DNA of 64,000 bases from Gliomastix tumulicola (Eukaryota > Ascomycota > Sordariomycetes > Hypocreales > Bionectriaceae), in NCBI GenBank assembly GCA_001599755.1, contig BCHX01000003.1:620001-684000 (forward strand), given 5' to 3'. Made by a program: the position numbers and the translations under genes. Shown here one piece after another: positions 21,417-32,382 of this stretch; position 1 is the stretch's first letter, and every line of letters begins with the position of its first letter. Under the pieces are notes generated by a model. It was not told the DNA's origin. It did not search any database and worked only from the letters and a program-made list of their open reading frames with translations.

Positions 21417-23074
21417 TCACCCTCCCGCGCTGCTCTTCACCACCACCACCAGATGGTCAAGCCGGCTCTTTATAGACTCGTACCACGCGCAGAGCATCTT
21501 GGGCCTCCCGTCGCGCATGCAGCCGTCGCAGCACCCCGACAGGTTCTGGAACATGCACAGCAGCCGCTGCAGATCCCTCCTGACGACCCGCCTCGCCACG
21601 GTCGCCTGCTCCGCGGGCTCGAGCTCCAGGACGCCGAACTGCAGCGCCGGCAGCAGTCCCTCGACGGACGAAGGCGGCGGCGGCGGCGGTGTCGTGCAGA
21701 CCTGATCCTCGAGGTCATGACGGTGGTTGTGATGATAGTGGTGCTTGTCCTGCTCGTGGCCGTCGTGCTGCTGACTCTGGCCTGTCGTCGTCGTCGTCTT
21801 CTTGCTGAAGGCGAGCGCCTGGACCATGTGCTCGAAGAGCAGGAGCATGAGGTCGAGGATGAGCAGCATCATGGTCTTGGAGCTCGCGCACCAGCGGAAG
21901 CCCTGGCGGCGGCGGACGACGGCCGAGGTCGCGAGCGTGCAGGTGCGGACGACGCGCATGAGCTCGTCGAGGCGGATGTCTCTCTGCGGCTGCTGCTGCT
22001 GCTGGTGATGGTGGGAGGAGGAGGAGGAAGAGGAAGGCTGTTGGGCCTCGAGGACGTGGACGATCTTGGAGAGGGCGTCCATCTGGTCTATGTCTCCGTC
22101 GTCTACGTTCTCAATGTCCGACAGGGATGGAGGCGAAGGAGGGTCGTGATGGCGGTGTTGGTGGTCGTGGTTGATGTGGTGTTGATGTGGTCGTGATGAT
22201 GCTGAGTGTGTGGTCTGGCCGAGTCGCGAGACGGCGGGAGCTGGCAGTGTGTTCATGATGCTCGTCAGGGGACTGTTTCTGCACATGGAACTGTATGTGA
22301 GGGATCCTGAGAGGTTGTCATCCGGCCTAGGGGTGGCGGCAAGTGGTGGTTCTTCTAGGGCTGATGAGTTGCTCAGAAGGGTAGCGGCATCATGGTTGTG
22401 AAGCGAGTCGAAGTTGGAGTCTATGCCATCGATATCCAGCTCGTCATCCAGCTGTTGTTGCTGTTGCTGCTGCTGCTGTCGCCGCCGATGTCCTGATGCA
22501 TCCCCATGACCACCAGAGCTAGAGACTGCAGCTCTCTCTGTCGAGCACGCCAACTGGGTCCCAGTGTAACCATCCCAGTCTAGGATGGCTGTCGTCGGGT
22601 GCAGCGAGTTCCCGGGCCAGTCTGTCAGCAGCAACTGGTCATAGATCGAGGCTGTCGCCGTCTCGCCCGCCTGGGCTGCTGTGCTGGCATGGAGACCATC
22701 CATATCGTCAAGAACACCTATATCAGCATCCCGCACCATCAGATCTTCGGTCATAGACCGAGCAATGGCTCCATCGCTGCTCAGTGTCCGAATATCTCGG
22801 CTGGCTCTCTTGCTTCGCCGCGAGTTCCGGCCGACCATGGACTGCTTGTAGTAGCATTCGAAACCATTTTGGGAGCAGCGGCCGCAGCCCGTCTGCTCGC
22901 CGGTACATCGAACCTGATGAGGCCCCCTCGTTAGAACTTGATGACAGATTGGTAGTTTGAGGGTCGGGATTGGATTACCTTTGCTTTGTGGCATTCGGTG
23001 CAGGCCGAACGCATCCGCGGAGGCCTTGCTAAACTCGGCCTGGCTGTCATCATACCGTATGCCATAGGATTCAT
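21417..23074 (-). CDS. Zn2Cys6 transcription factor 1, His/Gln-rich (possible AflR-like)
   Basis: Exons 23074-22979 and 22913-21417 (65-nt intron GTAATC...ATCAG) encode 530 residues. The intron interrupts the zinc cluster; joined, it reads SACTECHKAKVRCTGEQTGCGRCSQNGFECYY, i.e. C-x2-C-x6-C-x6-C-x2-C-x6-C at residues ~23-51. A basic stretch RNSRRSKRAS follows. The middle is low-complexity: a Q9 tract, then His-rich and Ser-rich runs. Near the C-terminus, VVRTCTLATSAVVRRRQG, a hydrophobic helix and FQNLSGCCDGCMRDGRP resemble the C-terminal part of AflR-type regulators, though weakly. It lies between P450 and NRPS and is divergent from the NRPS, the usual place of a pathway regulator. The start could also be an in-frame ATG further up (to 23194). 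Confidence 0.85.
22451..22479 (-). repeat. CAG/CAA microsatellite encoding polyglutamine
   Basis: Trinucleotide repeat within zinc-cluster regulator 1 giving nine consecutive Gln, mixed CAG and CAA codons. Confidence 0.85.
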
Positions 23075-24146
23075 TCCCACGCGCAGCAAAAGAGAGAGCC
23101 TGTCAGATCTACCATGTAACACGGCCGTCCACTTGCGCCGATGATTTATGTGTGCATCACTAGCAGCGGTCCAAAGGAACACAAACGCACACACAAACGC
23201 AAGTGAGTTAAACGATGGGTACTATATATATGCTAGCTTCCCCCCCCCCATCATCAAAGTATTACTGCGTATTTCACTGAGAAAAGAACGAGCGAGCTGG
23301 AAGACTCGGACAAACGTTCTGCAGGCATGACAGCGATCACCCCTGACGCCAGTCAGCCACCAAAACTGCGGGTGACAGGCCAAACTATGAGGTGGTGGCT
23401 TGGACGTGGGCCGATCTTTGAGATGGTCGAGCCCAATCGGTTCTCTCTGCGAGGGGGGGAGGATTGCGTGTTGCGTGAGTGAGTGGTATTAAATGAGGTT
23501 TTCCCCTGACGGAGCAATGAGGCCCGTGGGAAAACGCCACTGCCAGCAGCCAAGGAAACTCGTGTGGCGCCACCGAGCACTCTTCAGCGCGAAATGTGTT
23601 GCCGATGTTTCCTCAGCAGGCATAGTCTTGGCCGAGGGGGAAACACTGTTTAACTAGTAGCGAATACAGGCGGGAGTAAGAGGAGGTTGGAACTTCCGTC
23701 GTCCTCTCGCGGGAGGGGAGCATCGTAGTTGTGATGCTCCGTCATAGAGACGCAGAGAGACAGACAACTTATCCCCCCCCCCGGAGGAAGGGAAAGAAGG
23801 TCTGAGGGGAAGGGCGGAAAGCAGGCCAGGGTGTTGGATCCTTCATGAAGCCCTCCCGATCCACCTCAGCTCGCTAAAAGTCGATCACCGTTTGACAGTT
23901 TTCTTCTCGTGAGACAACGGCGGCTAGAGAGAAACGAAGCACGTGCACAATCGCCAACTCTATCGGCATTAAGGTGATGGGCCACGAGAAGCGAGTGAAA
24001 CTGGGCGTTCCATTAATATTCTCTCAGACAGACACCCCAGCCAGGGTGTGTGTGTGCGGAGGGGGAGAAAGATTGAATATTTCATCAACAAACGTGCATA
24101 ATGTCCCCTCAAGTTCTCAACCGACTCCATTGCTCGCTCCATCGTC

Positions 24147-24198
24147 GAATTTTCCGAGCTCCCGTCTGAATTTACCGAGACCGAACGAATTCACCGAG
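24147..24198 (+). repeat. Three direct repeats GAATTYWCCGAG, candidate operator array
   Basis: GAATTTTCCGAG at 24147-24158, GAATTTACCGAG at 24168-24179 and GAATTCACCGAG at 24187-24198. Spacings are 21 and 19 bp, close to two helical turns, so they face the same side of the DNA. On the other strand each reads CTCGG plus an A/T-rich tail, with a CGG triplet suited to a Zn2Cys6 factor. The array lies about 620 bp upstream of the NRPS start. Confidence 0.5.
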
Positions 24199-24491
24199 CA
24201 CCTCTGTTCAAACGGGAGGCTGGATATAACATGAACACCCTCTTTCAAAGGCGGTCTCGACTGAAGGCGTCGCGAAATACGAAGATGTAGCCGTCGCAAA
24301 AAGATCAACGCATGCATCCAATATCTGGTTAATAAATGCTTCTCATGAGCTAGTGCCTCTTGTCTCACGGGCCGAGTCGGAAGCCACCCATTCGTTGTAC
24401 TATCCGGGAATTTGTCAAAATGGCACACAGTGCTGATTTCCACGCACCGTCTCAGCTCGGACGCCGACCGGTTCTCTTGCCAGTGATAACG

Positions 24492-24498
24492 CGGTCCG
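24492..24498. promoter_or_regulatory. Candidate Zn2Cys6 operator CGGTCCG in the NRPS promoter
   Basis: Same seven-base core as in the OMT/P450 promoter, 317 bp upstream of the NRPS ATG. Confidence 0.4.
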
Positions 24499-24814
24499 AA
24501 GAATGTCCAGGCTCAGGCCACCTCTGCCTCCGGCCCGTCCGTTCAAAGGCTAGACAGACCCGCACGGACACGTCTTCGGGGGCCGTTCACAGCATGAAGT
24601 GCATGACGTGCTGCCGCCGGGGCTCCGGCAGACACGGAGGCTTAGGGTTCGGCGGCCATATGAGCAGCCGTTGAAGGTGCCCTGAGTAACCTCTCTCCCA
24701 GAGGCTATATTCCAGTCTCCTATCCTCAGATCTCGTATCTCTACCCCGGTCAACTTTTAGGTTCCCCGGGGAAAAAGGAAAGAAACAGACTCTCAAAAGA
24801 TTCAACACATCACG

Positions 24815-27800
24815 ATGGACGTTTACCTCCTCAGCCTCATCCTGGCCTCGCTCGGCGGGAACGGCCGCATGCTCGACCTGAGCGCGAGCTACATCAAGAA
24901 CGGCGGCGACTCGCTCAAGGCCATCAAGCTGGCGTCCAAGCTGCGCGCGCAGGGCTACGGCATCACCCGCGAGATGATCCTGACCTCGGCCACGCTGGCA
25001 GAGCTCATCCACGCTCCTCCGGTCTCGTCGGCGTCGACGTCGGCCCCTGAGTCGCCGCCGGGCCCTGAGCCTATCTCCTCGCCGTCGTCGGGGTCTCCCC
25101 TCGGCGGATCCTCTCCCGAGACACGGGCTAGCGATGATGATGACGATGACGATGATGATGACTCTTCTGCGATCCCGGAGTTGGGGGCGTTGAAGGCGTC
25201 CGGGAGTGTCTCGTCGCTGGAGAAGGAGGAGTCGGCAGCAGCATTAGGAGACGGCGCCGGGCATGAGGGTGTTCTCACAGAGATGCAGCTGTCCATGATC
25301 CGCGGGACGCTGAGCGACAACAGTGCTGCCAACATGATCTGCTACCAAGAGACATACCACACGAGCGACGTGCCCACGATCAAGGCCGCCTGGGCCCAGG
25401 TCATCCGCTCGGAGCCCATCTTCCAGACGTCCAGGCTCGGTGTCTTCGTCAGCGAGGACACGGCCGACTTCAACTGGACTGAGGTCCCCGAGAGCGCCTC
25501 TTCCGACTTTGAGGGCCTCTCGCAGGTCACGAGCAAATACAAGGGCCGCATCGGTTCCTTCTTCGAGGCAGGGCCCAGCGGCGTCGGGCAGGACGGACGG
25601 CCGCTGTCGGCGGTGACGTGGGTTGTCCACCACGCCTTCATCGACGGATACTCAGGCCACGTGCTCTTCGACAAGGTGCGGAGGCTCGCCAACGGGCACC
25701 ACGCACGGCCGGGGCCCTCGTTCTGGACATGGGCGCAGGGGCTGAAGGCCTACCAGCAGGAGCGCAAGGCAGAAGGCGACGCGTTCTGGGCGCGGAAGCG
25801 CAGCAGCAGCAGCGAGGACACCCCCCGAAGCACAGGCGAACTCCTGCTGCCGTCTCCCCCGCAGCTACGTCAGGACGCAGCCGAGACGACCACCTTGTCG
25901 TCGTGTATCAACATCAACCTGGGAGCACTGCTCTCCATCGATGTAGCCACCTGCACCCGCGACATGGGCCTGACGTCCGCTGTCGCCTTCTATGCGGCCT
26001 GGGCCCTCGTCCTCGCGACGTACGCCGACTCGGACAGTGTTGTCTTTGGTGCCGTTCTCGGCGGCCGCAGTCTCCCCGTGTCAGGCTCCGTGGACGTCAT
26101 CGGCCCTGCACTGAACGTGCTGCCGCTACACGTGACACTCCGTCGAGAGCAGTCGGCCCGCGACCTGCTGCGTTCCCTCTTCCGCGACCTCCTCGAGCTC
26201 GAGGACTTCAGCTGGACGACGCCAGACAATGGCTTCACCCGTCGTTACGAGTCGGCGCTGTCCGTGCAGATGACGGTGGCAAGCACACACAAGGACAGGC
26301 ACCAGCAGGCCATCCAGCCCCTGACCATCTCCACGACGCAGGTGTCCGAGGTGCCCATCAGCATCACCGTGGACGAGACGACGCAGAGCATCAAGCTGCA
26401 GTACCACAAGCGCCGGTTCAGCGACGCCGACCTGGCGCGCATCGCTGCATGCTACGGCAGCGCGCTGAAGCAGATCCTCCTCCAGCCGGATCTGAGCGTC
26501 GGGGAGGTCATGGATGGGCTCTTGTCGCCCTCCTCGATCGGTTTGCTGAGGCGATTGGGCAACTGCTCCTCGGCCGTAGCGAAGCCCGGCTCGATCAAGC
26601 ATGATCTCGTGACGCTCTTCGAACAGCGTGTCCGGACAGACGGCAGTGCCATCGCCGTGGATGACGGGCAGATGCAGCTGTCGTACCAGGACCTGGACTC
26701 GGCCGCAGGGAGAGTCGCGGACAAACTGCTCCGCGCGTCCGTCGGTCAGGGCGACGTGGTGTGCGTGCACGCAGACAGAAGCATCGGCTGGATCACGGCC
26801 ATCTTCGGCGTTCTCAAGGCCGGCGCGGTGTACTGCCCTCTCGACAGCAAGCTGCCAGACAGCCTGAGAGAGTCCATGTACGGGCTAGCCGGCGCCAGAG
26901 CGTTCCTCGCCTCCCAGGAGAGCCAGAGGGCGCTCATCAGAAGCGCCGCCACGGCCTCCTTCTCTGTCGAGAGCATCTTGCGGGAAGCAGCAGAGAGAGA
27001 AGAAAACAACGACGACCCTGCTCGGGTGGTGCCAGTGCATCGTCAGGAGCCGCAGCCCTCTTCACCGGCCTACATCTGCTTCACGTCCGGGTCGACGGGG
27101 ACCCCCAAGGGCGTGCTCTGTCTGCACGAGGGGCTAGTCGCCTTCGAGGCCGATCTCAACGTGCGTATGCAGGCAGCGCCGGGCGTCCGCGTCGCGCAGA
27201 TCATGTCGGTCGCCTTTGACGGGTGCGTGCACGAGATCTTCTCTTCCCTGACGTACGGCGCGACTCTGGTGCTGCCTTCGCGTCCTCATGATCCCTTTGC
27301 CGCTCTGGACACGGCGCATGTGGCCATGCTGACGCCGACGTCGGGCCGAGTATTGGACCCGGATGAGTATCCAAACTTGAAATATGTAAGTCTCGAGCAT
27401 TCTCAATTTCCGGTTCGCTCAGCAGCCTAACTGAAAACAAGGTGTATCTTGTGGGAGAGCCCATCCCCCAGGACGTAAACGACGTCTGGACCTCCAAGAA
27501 GACAGTCTTCAACATGTACGGTCCAACAGAAGGAACATGCGGCGCGACCATCAAGCAGCTCCGTCCCGGCGAGATGGTCACCATTGGCCGCCCGAACCCG
27601 TCGACGCGCGTCTACATCCTCAACTCGAAGGGTCGGCTCTGCCAGCCCGGCATGATTGGCGAGATCTGCATCGCCGGCATCCAGGTCTCGCAGGGCTACC
27701 TCGGCCTGCCCGAGCAGACGCGCGAGCGGTTCCGCAGGGACCCGATCATGGGAGGGGAGGAAGGCGAGAGCGAGACGATGATGTACCAGACGGGCGATAG

Positions 27801-29838
27801 GGGGTACTGGAACGAGGCTGGTGAGGTCGTCTGTCTCGGGAGGGATGACCGGCAGATCAAGCTGAGGGGGTATCGTCTGGATATGAACGATCTGGAGATC
27901 AGGATCGCGCGGGCTGTGCCGACTCTGAAGGGCGTAGCTGTTGCGCGATCGGGTGATGAGTTGGTTCTTGTGGTGCGTCCTGCATCTACGGACACGCATG
28001 AACTCCGGATTGCTCTTTCGTCAGCGCTGCCTTTCTATGCAGTGCCACAGCACATCGTTGCTACAGACCACATCCCCATAACCAAGGTCGGCAAGATCGA
28101 CTACAAGGCCATCGTGCAGCAGTACGAGGCTGGGCCAGAACTGTTCGACGACCCGCGGGAAGGGCTGTCGTCGTCAAACCAAACTCCGGCAACGCCATTA
28201 GAGGACATTATCGCCACGGCATGGCGTGTTGTTCTGCGGCTAGCAGATGATGCCTCTATCGACCGCCGCCACTCCCACTTTGCCTCCCTGGGAGGTGACT
28301 CGCTGTCCCAGATTCGTCTCTCGTCACGCCTGTCTTCTGAGCTTGGTGTGAGAGTCCCTCTGCAGAGCGTCATCGCTCATCCCACTGTAGAAAGCCTCGC
28401 TGCCAACTTAGAGGAGCTAGTATCGTCGACTTCATCGCTCCTAGTCGATCTGTCCAGCAGAAGGACATTAGGCGACAAGACCCCGTCCCCCATCGAGACA
28501 GAGTGGCTCAGAAGGTACGAGATAGGGCGAAGCTCCGAAAGCTTCAACGTGTCCTTCGCAGCGGACTTTAACGAGGGAGCCATCGACGTGACCAGACTTT
28601 CTCAGGCATGGGACGTGGTTCTGGGCAGACACAGAATCCTCCGATGCCGATACAAGGTTGATGAGGAGTCACAGAAGCCAATAAAGACGTACACAGACGA
28701 GCCACCTCGCACAGAGCTTGTCGTGAGCATCGATCTGAGAGAGGACGTAAACAGACCCTTTGAGCCAGCAGCAGAAGCACCGGTGCGAGTGTCCATCTCC
28801 AAGGACCAGCTCCTTGTCGTCATGAGCCACCTCGTCGCCGACTACACAACCATGTCAGTCCTCCTCAGGGAGGTCTCCGCACTCTATGCGAACAAGGCTC
28901 TGAAGCCAGTCCTGCGGACGTACGCAGACGCCACCGTGTGGAGCGAACCCGCGAGATCGAGCCATCAGCGCTTCTGGGACGACTATCTGGGCGGTCATAA
29001 TAGCACACCCACGACGGGATTTGACATCCGCAGGCCACGTGATGGGAGCGCTCACGACGGTCGATCCTCGTTCTTCCTGTTCGAAGAGCCTGCATGGCGG
29101 ATGGTCGAGCAATATGCCCTGCGCGCCAATGTGACACTGCAGCAGATGGCGCTCGGTGCGGTGGCCGTTGTCTTGGAGCACAACCGTGCCACGTCTGCTG
29201 ATATAGACATCGTGATCGGTGCGCCTTATATGAATCGAAGACTCGAGGAAGACGCCGAGACAGTCGGTCTCTTCTTGGAACCCATCCCTATCCGCATCCG
29301 GCAGGGCAGCAGCAGCAGCCAGTCAGGACAGAGCGACACCGCAGCCTCTCCGTTCATGGCCAGCGTCCGCCGGTCCGTCCAAGACGCCGTGTCGCATGCT
29401 ATGCCCTGGGACCAGCTGCTGCGACTGCGCGGCGTCGACCCCAGCAGCGTTCCCTTCCACCCCATCTTCGATGCCATGGTGACGTTCCACGACAGCGATA
29501 TGATTCAGAGTCTGGCCATGCCGGACCTACCGGGTCTCCTCAGGCCTCTCTACGTATGGTCAAGGGGCGCCAAGTTCCTGGTCATGGCCGAGTTTGTGCG
29601 CGTCAACGAGGGCCGGCTGCTGCTGAGGCTGGAATACGATGACTCTTGTCTATCGAGTGATGAGATCAAGTCCCTCCTGCGAGATATACCGTCGGCCTTG
29701 GTTCTTCTTGCGGAGGGTCTAGACGCGCAGCAGGTCAGGGAACGCTTGTCGACAGAACAGCATGATGATAGCATAGGGCCGGTGGTGGATGTGGTGGATG
29801 AAGACGGAGTCTTTGGTGCTAGATTTTCCGAGATTTGA
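24815..29838 (+). CDS. Non-ribosomal peptide synthetase, T-C-A-T-C
   Basis: Exons 24815-27385 and 27442-29838 (56-nt intron) encode 1655 residues. Carrier domain T1 starts at the N-terminus with NGGDSLKAI (Ser33). A linker of about 80 residues with ten consecutive Asp (~107-116) follows. C1 carries HHAFIDG (His272, His273, Asp277). The A domain runs about 610-1110 with TSGSTGTPKG (~757-766), SVAFDGCVHEIF (Asp at the amino-group-binding position), NMYGPTEGTCGAT, YQTGDRGYW and LRGYRLDMNDLEIR. T2 has LGGDSLSQI (Ser1144). The terminal C2 reads SHLVADY in place of HHxxxDG (Ser1319, His1320, Asp1324). There is no A domain before T1 and no thioesterase or reductase domain. Domain wording resembles GliP/HasD-type synthetases, which carry an extra first A domain. 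Its stop is 65 bp from regulator 2's stop. Confidence 0.93.
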
Positions 29839-29903
29839 TTGCTCAAAAGTTCGAAATAAATAAAAAGTCGTCATATATCAGGGCATTCTCGTGCTATCTC
29901 GCT

Positions 29904-31976
29904 TCAAGCTGAGGTGTGCCACGTCTCCATCTGCTGAGTGTCCTCCATGCCTTGGATGAGGCCCTCAAACAGGGCCAGATCGACTCCCTGTAACGCCCAG
30001 TCATTTGTATTTGTCCCAGCTCCTGGCTCACTGCCTCCTCCAATATCAATGTCAATGGTGCCGAGGTAAGGAATCTGGATATGCAGGTCTCCCCCGTCGC
30101 CAACGGAGCCACCACACTCGAGCTCCTGCTCACCGTCTTCTGACTTCGCATGGAGGGTGCATACAGCACTCTTCGTCGAATCAGCCTCAATGGCGAGCAG
30201 AGGCCGCAGGATGTCTGCTACCCTAGTGGCGATTGTGTCCCCGTTGCATCGTGCCATGCTCTCCATTATATCCAGCGTGTGCTCCATCAGACCACGATCT
30301 CCAAGGCGCTGGTGCGCAGAGGACATAGGGCAAAGAAGACCACCACTCTGTTGGCAAGACTGGCGGGAGTCTATGCTCACCAGGCAGAGCACGACACTCG
30401 CTACAAATGCGAGGAAGTCTACGCCGCGGCAGTAAGGTGGCGGGGGATCAGGCTGCGAAGAGGGGTTGTAGCCTTCCATTGAAGACGAGAGGCGGAAGGA
30501 GACGTAGCGAGCGAGCAGTTCTCGGCTCGCATCAACCGCTGTCGTCCGGCTGTACTCATACTGGCCATGACTAGTAGTCGTTCGTCGCCGTAAAATATAT
30601 GGAAGATGTAGCCGAATCAGAAGATGTTGGTATGCCATGTGGTTCATGAGACGAATCGTCATCCGCAGCTCCTTTCCCTCCTCGTCGTACTGTGTGTCTC
30701 CCTCGTCAAATCCCGACGAGCCATCCTCAGGGGAAGGCATGAGCCACCACTTGGATGGCATCAGTGCAGCCGCTTTCTGCAGTATGATATCCGTCTCCGT
30801 ATCATCACCGTGGTAGTCGTATGGCGTGGCATCACTGCTGTGACGGTTCCGTCGCAGGATACGCCCGCTAGCAGCAACTACCATGCGCTCCATCGTCTCC
30901 ATCGCCGTGCAGTCTTCCAGTGCCGCTGCTGTCAAGAAACAGTCCTCATCGGCACCGGCCTCCGGAAGCCCCAGCATCAGCGAGAGATAGCGGTCCGAGG
31001 CGATGAGCCGGAACCACATTCGACCTGGATCGACCCGTGCCCTCGTCGTCTCAGGATCAAGCATCTTAATCACTGCGTGGCCACGTTGAGTCGCTTGAAG
31101 GGACCGTCTGTCAAGACCCAAAAGCTGTGCAATACCGATAGCCTTGCGCAAGACGAGCCATGCACGGCGTAGATTTCCCGCGTTGTTCTGGTACATGCTC
31201 TCTATCATCAAGCACTCGACCCCTTCGACGGACTCGACGAGATGATCATTGCTCGTTGCCAGACGAGTAGCCGCATCGAAGATTCGGTGAACCATTTGCT
31301 CATACCCAACACCCAGTCGGTCGAGATCACGGTGTGTCGAGGGAATATTCTGCAGGTATGTGCTAAGCAGGAGGAGTCTCCTAGCCGCCAGGCCCAGATG
31401 AGAATCTGAGGTAGGCATTTGTACAAGATCCGTAACGAGTGGTAGCGGAGAGTGCGTGAATACGGAGTATGAGGTGAATATGGCGCCGTGGAAGAGTCTA
31501 GATATAGGCACCGGGATGCTGAGAATGATATTGAGGTCCTGCTGGCTGGGCCAGGCATCGCGAAGAGCCTGTAAGATGTCCTCGTTGCATCTAGATAATT
31601 GGGAAGAGGGGACCAAGGGCCTATTCCCAGACAACTTGACTGAGCTAGATTCGGGCAGCTCTAGATCGAACGAGTTCTCGTTCATGTCGGGAGTCGCCCC
31701 CAGCTCAAGCGGCGACGAGAGCGACAAATCAGGAGCGTCGCAGTCATCCAGCCGTCGAACCAGCTGCTCTACGAGAGCTTCAACGCGGCTCAGTCTGGCC
31801 CCAACCGGCATACCGCTACTTCCAGCACCATCATCGGGCAACACTTGAGGGACGCAGCGGATCGAGCGGCGACGGCATCCGGTGCAGACCAAGTCGGACG
31901 GATCGGCAAAAGTGCATCGGACTTTGCGCCTCCTGCACGCCCAGCAGCTTCGGGTTCCTTTTCGGACGCTCCTCAT
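29904..31976 (-). CDS. Zn2Cys6 transcription factor 2 with fungal-specific regulatory domain
   Basis: A single exon of 690 residues. The zinc cluster lies at residues ~11-41: CWACRRRKVRC, TFADPSDLV, CTGCRRRSIRC (C-x2-C-x6-C-x9-C-x2-C-x6-C). A short coiled coil (LSRVEALVEQLVRRLDD) follows for dimerisation. The middle homology region contains MIESMYQNNAGNLRRAWLVLRKAIGIAQLLGLDR and MWFRLIASDRYLSLMLGLPE, the signature of the fungal-specific transcription factor domain. It is convergent with the NRPS and divergent from the NmrA-like gene (406-bp promoter), so it belongs to the cluster by position. It differs in architecture from regulator 1. It may control the cluster or a subset of it (inference). 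Confidence 0.92.
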   Translation of the reverse strand: MRSVRKGTRSCWACRRRKVRCTFADPSDLVCTGCRRRSIRCVPQVLPDDGAGSSGMPVGARLSRVEALVEQLVRRLDDCDAPDLSLSSPLELGATPDMNENSFDLELPESSSVKLSGNRPLVPSSQLSRCNEDILQALRDAWPSQQDLNIILSIPVPISRLFHGAIFTSYSVFTHSPLPLVTDLVQMPTSDSHLGLAARRLLLLSTYLQNIPSTHRDLDRLGVGYEQMVHRIFDAATRLATSNDHLVESVEGVECLMIESMYQNNAGNLRRAWLVLRKAIGIAQLLGLDRRSLQATQRGHAVIKMLDPETTRARVDPGRMWFRLIASDRYLSLMLGLPEAGADEDCFLTAAALEDCTAMETMERMVVAASGRILRRNRHSSDATPYDYHGDDTETDIILQKAAALMPSKWWLMPSPEDGSSGFDEGDTQYDEEGKELRMTIRLMNHMAYQHLLIRLHLPYILRRRTTTSHGQYEYSRTTAVDASRELLARYVSFRLSSSMEGYNPSSQPDPPPPYCRGVDFLAFVASVVLCLVSIDSRQSCQQSGGLLCPMSSAHQRLGDRGLMEHTLDIMESMARCNGDTIATRVADILRPLLAIEADSTKSAVCTLHAKSEDGEQELECGGSVGDGGDLHIQIPYLGTIDIDIGGGSEPGAGTNTNDWALQGVDLALFEGLIQGMEDTQQMETWHTSA

Positions 31977-32382
31977 GGTTGAATCATCTCATGCGGTGGG
32001 TTTCATTGAAAATTTGGCAGCGTAAGTACATGAACGTAAATGTGAATATGATGTGAAAGAGGGAGAGTTGTCCAGCTTCAATTCGGCCGAGGCGACGGAC
32101 GAGTGTAGCCGATCCACACTTTGGTGTCTCTCTATGTTTCGACCGATTCGCCAACTTTGACGACAAGACTGCCCCTGATGAATAAGTTGGTCTTAAAATA
32201 GTATTTCTATCCTCATGCGGCGTCCGTCTTGCGGGCGAACCTAAGCTGAATTAATACGATTATGCGTGTGTCCGACGCGTATATAAAGTGCAGTCGAGCC
32301 CAAGGACAGGACACGCTCTCTCCTCCATCCCATCCATATATTCCGCACGTAGAAGACGTTACAAAATAATCTATACGACATC
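31977..32382. promoter_or_regulatory. Divergent promoter, regulator 2 / NmrA-like gene
   Basis: This 406-bp region lacks the CGGTCCG motif. CAATTCGGCCGAG at 32079-32091 resembles the GAATTYWCCGAG repeats with one extra base. TATATAAAG lies at about 32280-32288, some 100 bp before the ATG, and may be a TATA box. Confidence 0.4.

Larger units (their letters stand above)
23075..24814. promoter_or_regulatory. Divergent promoter, regulator 1 / NRPS
   Basis: This 1.74 kb region shows no gene and no trace of an adenylation domain upstream of the NRPS. It contains two poly-C tracts (about 23239-23248 and 23775-23785), a short GT run near 24045, three GAATTYWCCGAG direct repeats (24147-24198) and one CGGTCCG (24492-24498). 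In-frame stop TAG at 24758-24760 closes the NRPS frame upstream of its ATG. Confidence 0.6.

Noticed and set aside
25618..26604. 328-codon plus-strand frame inside the NRPS
   Set aside because: Out-of-phase shadow of the C1 domain, very rich in Arg, Pro and His.
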